This document shows, in pieces, positions 57,225 through 64,000 of a stretch of 64,000 nucleotides of DNA. Under the pieces are notes generated by a model, which was not told the DNA's origin, ran no database searches, and was given only the letters and a program-made list of their open reading frames with translations. Made by a program: the position numbers and the translations under genes. This stretch comes from Haematobia irritans (taxonomy: Eukaryota; Arthropoda; Insecta; Diptera; Muscidae): positions 57,850,066-57,914,065 of the forward strand of contig NC_134400.1 of assembly GCF_050003625.1 (NCBI RefSeq), in the 5' to 3' direction. Each line of letters opens with the position of its first letter. Position 1 is the stretch's first letter.

Positions 57225-58515
57225 AAGGGTGATACGGTCAAAATTTGGTCAAGGGAAAACGCGTGTAAATCGGTGAAATCGTTTATTTAAAAAATCAAAT
57301 TAAATTTCTTTTTCAAGTTCAATTAGTATAAAATTCAGGAAAAATATTGAGTTAGGCTTTCGCTTTTCCATATCCGAATTGCCGGGCCTCACGCTTGACA
57401 CCTACCATCAGATTTTGTACAGCCACCTTGTCCACCTTCTTCGACGCAGAAAGCCAGTTTGCCTTGAACTGCTGCTCGTCCTTAGCAGTTTTTTGGTCTT
57501 CTTTAGGTTCCGCTTGACAATAGCCCAGTATTTCTCAATTGGGCGGAGCTCTGGCGTGTTGGGAGGGTTCTTGTCCTTGGGAACCACCTGCACGTTGTTG
57601 GCGGCGTACCACTCCATGGCCTTTTTACCGTAATGGCAAGATGCCAAATCCTGCCAAAACAGTACGGAACAACCGTGTTTCTTCAGGAAAGGCAGCAGAC
57701 GTTTATTCAAACACTCTTTCACGTAAATTTCTTGGTTGACAGTCCCGGAAGCTATGAAAATGCTGCTTTTCAAGCCACAGGTACAGATGGCTTGCCAAAC
57801 CAGATATTTCTTTGCCAACTTTGACAGTTTTATGTGCTTGAAAATATCTGCTACCTTTCCCCTTCCTTTTTCCGTATAAAACTCCTGTCCCGGAAGCTGC
57901 TTGTAGTCGGCTTTGACGTAGGTTTCGTCGTCCATTACCACGCAGTCAAACTTCGTCAGCATCATCGTGTACAGCCTCCGGGATCGCGCTTTGGCCGTCG
58001 TATTTTGTTTATCATCGCGATTTGGAGTCACTACCTTCTTGTAAGTCGATAGTCCGGCTCGTTTTTTGGCTCGATGCACGGTTGTAGACGATACACCCAG
58101 CTTATTAGCGGCATCTCGGAGAGAGAGGTTTCGCTTGAAACTACCGGCAACTCTCTTTGTCGTCTCAGCGGCTTCCGGTTTTCGATTTCCCCCCGATCCA
58201 GACTCCCTGGCTGTCGACAAACGTTCCCCAAACACTTTAATTACATTTGTAACGGTTAATTTGGCAACTTTTAGCGATTTTGCAGCTTTGCGTGCGAGTA
58301 GCTCGGATTTTCGCGATGCGCGAGCAAAATTTTGATACGCTGCTCTTCTTGCTTGGACGGTATTTTGACAACTGAAAAGTGAATTCCAAAATCAAAATAG
58401 GAGCAACATTCTACACACACACACCTTCAAAATGAGGGGTATTCAGGTTTTTTAAATGCAAAATTGAAAGAAATACGTCAAGTTTATATTGACCAATTTT
58501 GACCGTATCACCCTT
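57225..58515 (-). mobile_element. DD37E mariner-like transposon, copy 2
   Basis: Ends AAGGGTGATACGGTCAA on both sides (read inward), with TA at 57223-57224 and 58516-58517. 1291 bp, 12 bp longer than copy 1. Confidence 0.93.
57352..58363 (-). pseudogene. DD37E transposase, copy 2, broken
   Basis: The catalytic core is in one frame: VVMDDETYVKADY (first Asp), LFWQDLASCHYG (second Asp), and NPPNTPELRPIEKYW with Glu in PIEKYW. Thirty-seven residues separate the last two, hence DD37E. The start codon is ATA (58361-58363) where copy 1 has ATG. A base lost in GATTTTGCAGC (about 58280) shifts the N-terminal frame. A T lost from a run of seven near 57491 shifts the C-terminus after LKKTKK. Only residues from MFGERLS (58235) to about 57490 form an open frame, so the enzyme is not made intact. 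Confidence 0.9.
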
Positions 58516-58677
58516 TATGTGGGAGCTATATCTAAATCTGAACCGATGTGGCCGATATTTTACAAGTTTCTTGAGACTCTTGAGGAAGATCGGTTGATAT
58601 ACACGCCAATTATGACCAGATCGGTGAAAAATATATATGACAGCTATATCTAAATCTGAACCGATTTTTTCCAAAAT

Positions 58678-59298
<621 letters not shown>

Positions 59299-59578
59299 CA
59301 AGTATATTTGGCCGTAAGTTCGGCCAGGCCGAATCTTATGTTCCCTTCACTATTGCATACGAACTTTTACTAAAGACTGTCATCCACAATTGAATTACTT
59401 GGGTTGTTGTAATACTTACAGATGGCAAGGTATCTTAAAACTTCTTAACATCGTCTTCTAAATTGTAAGTTTGTCCATAACTGGTATATATTAGTAGAAA
59501 AAGGCAGATCAAATACGTATATAATTCCGTTCTTGACCGGAATATATAGGGAAGTCTACAAATAATTACGAACCGATA

Positions 59579-59841
59579 TGACTGGAAGTCGAGTCTGAAT
59601 TTTGAGACTAAAGTTGTCGTTAGCTTGTTTTTAAAGGACTTTGATAGCATGTGAAGAAAAAAGCTGAAAAAGCGAAAAATTGAAATTTGCTTCCTAGAAT
59701 CAAGTACACAAAACCCAAATTTAAAAGAGAAATGTGTTTTAAAAGTATCCTTACTTGAATTCTCCGCTTCTTTGGTTCGGAATCAATGCCAAAATTGTTA
59801 AAGACAAAATCTTTGGAACCGGACATGCTTTTTTTTCAGTG
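59579..59841 (-). repeat. CACTGAAAAAA MITE, copy g (truncated)
   Basis: The minus-strand MITE left part ends TTTTTTTTCAGTG-TA at 59843. The marker CTTGAATTCTCCGCTTCTTT is present. It breaks at about 59579 inside the MITE, next to HER leader sequence. Confidence 0.8.
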
Positions 59842-60390
59842 TAGAGAGCCAGAATTAAAATATGGGGGTTGCTCTATATATTGGGGCTATACACAATTAT
59901 GAATCGGTTCATACCAATTTTTGTGTAAGTAGGGATCGGTTTATCTGGGGGCTATATAATTATAGACCGATATGGACCAAGCTTGGTAAGGTTGTTAGCG
60001 GCCATTTACTAGTACAATGTACCAAATTTCAACCGAATCGGATGAAATGTGATCCTCCATGAGGCTCCAAAACATGGGTGTAGGATGATATTGGGGCTAT
60101 ATATGAATATGGACCGATAAGGACTAAATTTTGCATGCTTGTTAGACACCATATACTATCACCACATACCAATTTCAATCGGATCGGATGAATTTTGGTC
60201 CTCCAAGAGGCTCCGGAGGTCAAATCTGGGGATCGTTTATATGGGGACCACATATAATTATGGACCGATATTGACCAATTTTTGCATGATTAATACAGAC
60301 CATATACTACCACCACGTACCAAATTTCAACAGGATCGGATGAATTTGGGTCCGAAAGCCAAATCTGGGGGTCGGTTTATATAGGGGCTA

Positions 60391-61393
60391 GAGATGAGTG
60401 AGTACTAGAGGTGAGTGAGTACTAGAGGTGAGTGAGTACTAGAGGTGAGTGAGTAATATTTTACTGACGCACACTCACGACGGAAAAATCTTACACACTC
60501 ACGCACGATATTGTTTGGTAGCCCAGCAAAAAAATTTGGAAGTTCTTCCAAAGGCACAACTTTTAAAGCACTTCCAGAAGATGCACTTCCATCGATGTTC
60601 TTTATTTTAACTACCCAGGAAGTTCTTTTAATTCAATTTTTTATAACTTGATTTGTTCATACTTTTAATGGGTAATTTTAACTTGTTTGTTTCAAATAGG
60701 TTAAAAACAGAGTAGGAATTCATAAAATGGTACAAATCATTTAAATTTTGTCGAAAAAAATGCTAAATTCAATCTGAAAAAATTGTGAATTTTTGAAAAT
60801 ATTTGAGGTCAAACTTTTCCAACAAAAATTATAAAAATTGTTTATTTGACAAAATATAACAGAATTTTTTAATTTACATCCAAAACACTGAATTCGGATT
60901 ACACCTAAAGAAGTGATGCAAATTCAGTGCAACGGCTGTTGAAATGGAGGACTTCCGTCCTATGACAAGCCCATGTTAAATTCATCGCTTCTGCGTCAAT
61001 TATGCACCACTTCCGGATCCAAAAAAAACATTTTCATTACTTTTTTGGCGACGCTTTTTTTGGTGGGAGGTCTCACGCACACTCACGAAAAGAAAATTTT
61101 TACTCACGCACGAAAATGTCGTGACTCACAAAAAAAAACCGTGACTCAGAAAAATATCTTGACTCACGAAATATGTCGTGACTCACGAATAATTTTATGA
61201 GTAACTTACCTGAGAGACGTGTCTGAGCACGATTAAAATCGAGAGCGTTATTAAACTCTTAACATCCTAGATGTCACTAAAATTGCAAATGAATTTAACT
61301 TTTAAGCGTTTTATGTTGGAGAGCGGGATTATTTTCGTGAGCGTCACGAAAATTTTCGTGAGTCACGACAATTTCGTGTCACGTGCATACCTC
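60391..61393. mobile_element. Element with GTGAGTGAGTACTAGAG and ACTCACGAAAA repeats
   Basis: It lies within a HER-1 unit: host GGGGCTA on the left and TAGGCTATACG on the right suggest a duplication of about 7-8 bp. The ends read inward are GAGATGAGTGAGTACTAGAG and GAGGTATGCACGTGACACG. Direct GTGAGTGAGTACTAGAG units at the left and ACTCACGAAAA-type units inside give it a strong strand pattern. A CCCAGCAAAAAAA repeat is nested in it. hAT-like by inference; no transposase. Confidence 0.6.
60522..61067 (+). repeat. CCCAGCAAAAAAA repeat, copy 4
   Basis: CCCAGCAAAAAAATTTGGAAG at the left and GACGCTTTTTTTGGTGGG at the right. Nearly the same body as copy 2, without the HER insertion. The stretch TTTTAACTTGTTTGTTTC at about 60676 is the empty form of the HER-1 copy F site. 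Confidence 0.83.
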
Positions 61394-61699
61394 TAGGCTA
61401 TACGTAAAAGTGGTCCTATATGGACCCTTTGCAATACCATCCGACTTGCACATATAATTTATTTAACATCTGTAACCATCATACATCAATGACAACTACT
61501 TGTGCCAAGTTTCAAGTCGATAGTCTGTTTCGTTCGGAAGTTAGCGTGATTTCAACAGACGGACGGACATGCTTAGATCGACTCAAAATTTCACCACGAT
61601 CCAGAATATATACTTTATGGGGTCTTAGAGCAATACTTCGATGTTTTACAAACGGAATGACAAAGTTAATAAACCCCCATCCTATGGTGGAGGGTATAA

Positions 61700-61976
61700 A
61701 AATATATATGATTTAATATTTCTTGTTTGTTTGTTTTTACATGATGACTTTTTTTAAATTCGAAGATTACTTTACCAATATTGTCTAAAGCACATCATAA
61801 GTCAAATAAACCGTGAAGTCAAATACTCGAACCGAAAACCAAAACAACAATAATAAGTAACATATATAATTATAACATATACTGTCAAAAAGTTACAAAC
61901 GTCGAAAACGTATATGGTATAAAACGTAAAAACGTAAAAATACATACAGGTTATTTAGATTTGATTTCAAACTTTT
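61700..61976. other. No gene recognised
   Basis: A+T-rich spacer between HER-1 copy H and HER-4. No coding or repeat signal is seen. Confidence 0.4.
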
Positions 61977-63967
61977 TTTATAGCCACCACCATAGAATGG
62001 TGATGGGGATATAAGAAGTTTGTCATTCCGTTTGTAACACATAGAAATATCGATTTCCGACTATATAAAGAAGAAATTCTAAGACGTTATAGCGATGCCC
62101 GTCTGTCTGGATGTCTGTTGTAATCACGCTACAGCCTTCAATAATATTTATTTAAAGCTATCTTGCTTAATTTTTGCACAAGCTCGTTTTTTGTCTCCAA
62201 GCAGGTCAAGTTCGAAGATGGGCTATATCGGTCTAGGTTTTGATATAGTCCCCGTATAAACCGACCTCCCGATTTGGGATCTTTGGCTTATAGAAACCGT
62301 AGTTTTTATCCAATTTGCTTGAAATTGAAAATCGAAAGGTATTGTAGGACCATAAAAAGGTGGGCCGAAAATGGTGAGTATTGGCCCATGTCTTGATATA
62401 GCCCCTATATGTACCGATCTCCCGATTTTATTTCTTGGGCTTTTAGTATCCGTAGTTTTTATAGAAGACTAGATGTGTTTTGAGACCATAAAGAAGTGTA
62501 CCGAAAATGGTGAGTATTGGTCCATGTTTTGGTATAGTCCCCATATAGGCCGATCTCCCGATTTTATTTCTTGGACTGGTAGAAACCGTAGCCGAAGTAT
62601 CTTGGGACCATAAATCGGTATGCTGAAAATGGTGAGTACCGGTTCATGTTTTGATATAGCCCCCATATGGACCGATCTCCCGATTTTACTTCTTTGGCTT
62701 CTAAAATACGTAGTTTTATCCAATTTGACTGAAATTTGAAATCTAGAGGTATTGTAGGACCACAAATACGTGTGCCGTAGGTCCATGATTTGCTATATCC
62801 CCCATATAGACCGACCTCCTAATTTTACTTCGGGGGCTTGTAGCATCCGTAGTTTTTATCCAATTTGCCTGAAATTTGAAATCTAGAAGTATTTTAGGAC
62901 CATAAAGGGGTGTGCCGAAAATGGTGAGTATCGGTCCAAGTTTTGATACAGCCCCATATTGACCGATCTCCCGATTTTACTTTTAGGGCTTCTAGAATCC
63001 GTAGCTTTTATACAATTTGTCTGAAATTGGAAATCTACAGGTATCTTACGACCACAAATTCGTGTGCCGTGTATGGGTCCATGTTTTGGTATACCCCACA
63101 TATAGACCGATCTCTTGTTGAGCTTGTAGAAACCGTAGTTTTTATTCAATTTGTCTGAAAGGAGAAATCTAGGGCTATTTCAGGACCATAAAGAGGTGCG
63201 CCAAAAATCGTGAGTATCGGTCCATGTTTCAGTTAGCCCCCATACCAACCGATCTCCCGATTTTACTTTTTTACCTTCTAGAATCCATAGTTTTTGTCGA
63301 ATTTGCCTGAAATTGAAAATATAAAAGGTTTTTAGGACTATAAATAGGTGTGCAGAATATATTGTGTATCGGTACACTTTTTGATATAGCCCTCTTATAA
63401 ACCGGCCCTTCGATTTGAGGTCTAGATTCTAGAACTACAATTAGATGTGCTGAATATTTGGTGTATCCGTCCATGTTTTGGCATAGCACCCCATAAGACC
63501 GATCTCCCGATTTAATTCCTTGGGTTTCCAGAAACCATAGTTTTTATACGATTTGCCTGAAATTGTAAATAAATAAATATCGGATTTATAGATCGATTTA
63601 ACTTCCTGAGGACATAGAAAGCACACTGGTCATTGCTAAATGTAAAATTTCCAGATTTTATTTCTCGTACTCATTTAATAATGGGGGTAAAACAGATTTT
63701 AGAGTAGAAACAAAAGCGTTATTTTATCCTTTTCACACTTACAAGGGATGGTTATGATTCCTCTAAAAATCAAACAAAAACGGTTCTTATAAATCTAGAA
63801 TCTGATCTCGTCTTCATAGGTCAAATCTTTAAATTTATCTTCGAGAAGCGTACTGGTTGATCTGCTTGGGAAAATATCTGTCATCAAAGGAAGCTATAAT
63901 ATTTGATTCATGGTGGTGGGTATTTAAGATTCGGCCAGGTCGAACTTACTGCTGTATATACTTGTTT
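61977..63967 (-). mobile_element. HER-4 copy, nearly complete
   Basis: On the plus strand: a tail-like start CCACCACCATAGAATGG, the block TCATTCCGTTTGTAACACAT also found in HER-1 tails, then diverged units of about 120-155 bp (marker CCGATCTCCCGATTTT at about 62414, 62550, 62672, 62963, 63249 and 63499). The head follows: TCATGGTGGTGGGTATTTAAG, GATTCGGCCAGGTCGAACTT, ending ATATACTTGTTTT. The CGGA tract is reduced to CCCGTCTGTCTGGATGTCTG. Frames at 62469-63626 are array translations. Confidence 0.82.
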
Positions 63968-64000
63968 TAATATCGCCATATTGATGCTTTTTGTATAGAA

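Larger units (their letters stand above)
59299..61699 (+). mobile_element. HER-1 copy H with three later insertions
   Basis: The head at 59299 (AAGTATATTTGGCCGTAAG, TTCGGCCAGGCCGAA) leads to a leader, a MITE fragment (59579-59841), array units (59850-60390), a TAGAG/GTGAGT-rich element (60391-61393), the last unit, GGAC tract, ATCGACTCAA block and the tail CCTATGGTGGAGGGTATAA (61680-61699). The minisatellite is absent. Frames at 59862-60384 and 61420-61716 are HER translations. Confidence 0.85.

Overview
This window is A+T-rich, repeat-dense DNA from a fly. Calyptrate Diptera (a muscid such as a stable, horn or house fly) fits best. The evidence is hairpin-ended repeats that open near AAGTATATACGGCCGTAAG, LOA-like LINEs with an AACCT-repeat 3' tail, a tRNA-derived SINE sharing that tail, and DD37E and DD41D mariner-like elements. 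Nothing looks bacterial. No rRNA, CRISPR array or complete cellular gene is visible.

Possible host-gene sequence is limited to the left end. The minus strand of 1-120 is open from an ATG and runs off the window edge. Three small exon-like blocks with good splice sites lie on the minus strand between 5734 and 4647, ending in a stop codon and poly(A) signals. An array of four diverged, splice-site-flanked repeats lies inside the intron they imply. Everything else I recognise is transposable or repetitive.

The commonest repeat is a group I label here HER (hairpin-ended repeat; my label), in four dialects. Each has a hairpin-rich head near AAGTA, a tandem array of about 140-159 bp units (153 bp in HER-1), and in HER-1 to HER-3 a (CGGA)n tract, a conserved block around ATCGACTCAG and a terminal hairpin close to TTATACCCT..ACCAC..GTGGT..AGGGTATAA. 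HER-1 copies are at 799-2673, 6806-8690, 8691-10953, 15385-17178 (folded back), 27235-29127, 43521-45065, 52010-52836 and 59299-61699. HER-2 is at 11014-11630 and 56861-58680, HER-3 at 34797-38510, and HER-4 at 45823-46080 and 61977-63967. A Helentron/DINE-like origin is an inference.

Other elements by region: DD41D mariner 11872-12809; CR1/jockey-type LINE fragment 14080-15384; an LOA-like LINE 18757-24960 interrupted by a DD37E mariner at 18824-20102; two shorter copies of that LINE (30906-32182, 34369-34794) that keep the empty DD37E target; a second DD37E at 57225-58515; a composite element with two divergent tRNA-like units (955-1640, 26704-30356, 54585-56381); four hAT-type elements, three of them (35421-38161, 46634-49862, 47303-48689) joined in one nesting history and one separate (32449-33504), each with clear 8-bp target duplications; a solo LTR 42461-42999 with a 5-bp duplication; CACTGAAAAAA MITEs with TA duplications; CCCAGCAAAAAAA elements; and a (TA)n tract.

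Most long open frames are artefacts. The 153-bp HER-1 unit is exactly 51 codons and is open on both strands. The only uninterrupted recognisable protein is the DD41D transposase ORF (237 codons), and even this is an internal-deletion product without its DNA-binding region. Nested insertions give a relative order of events in several places.
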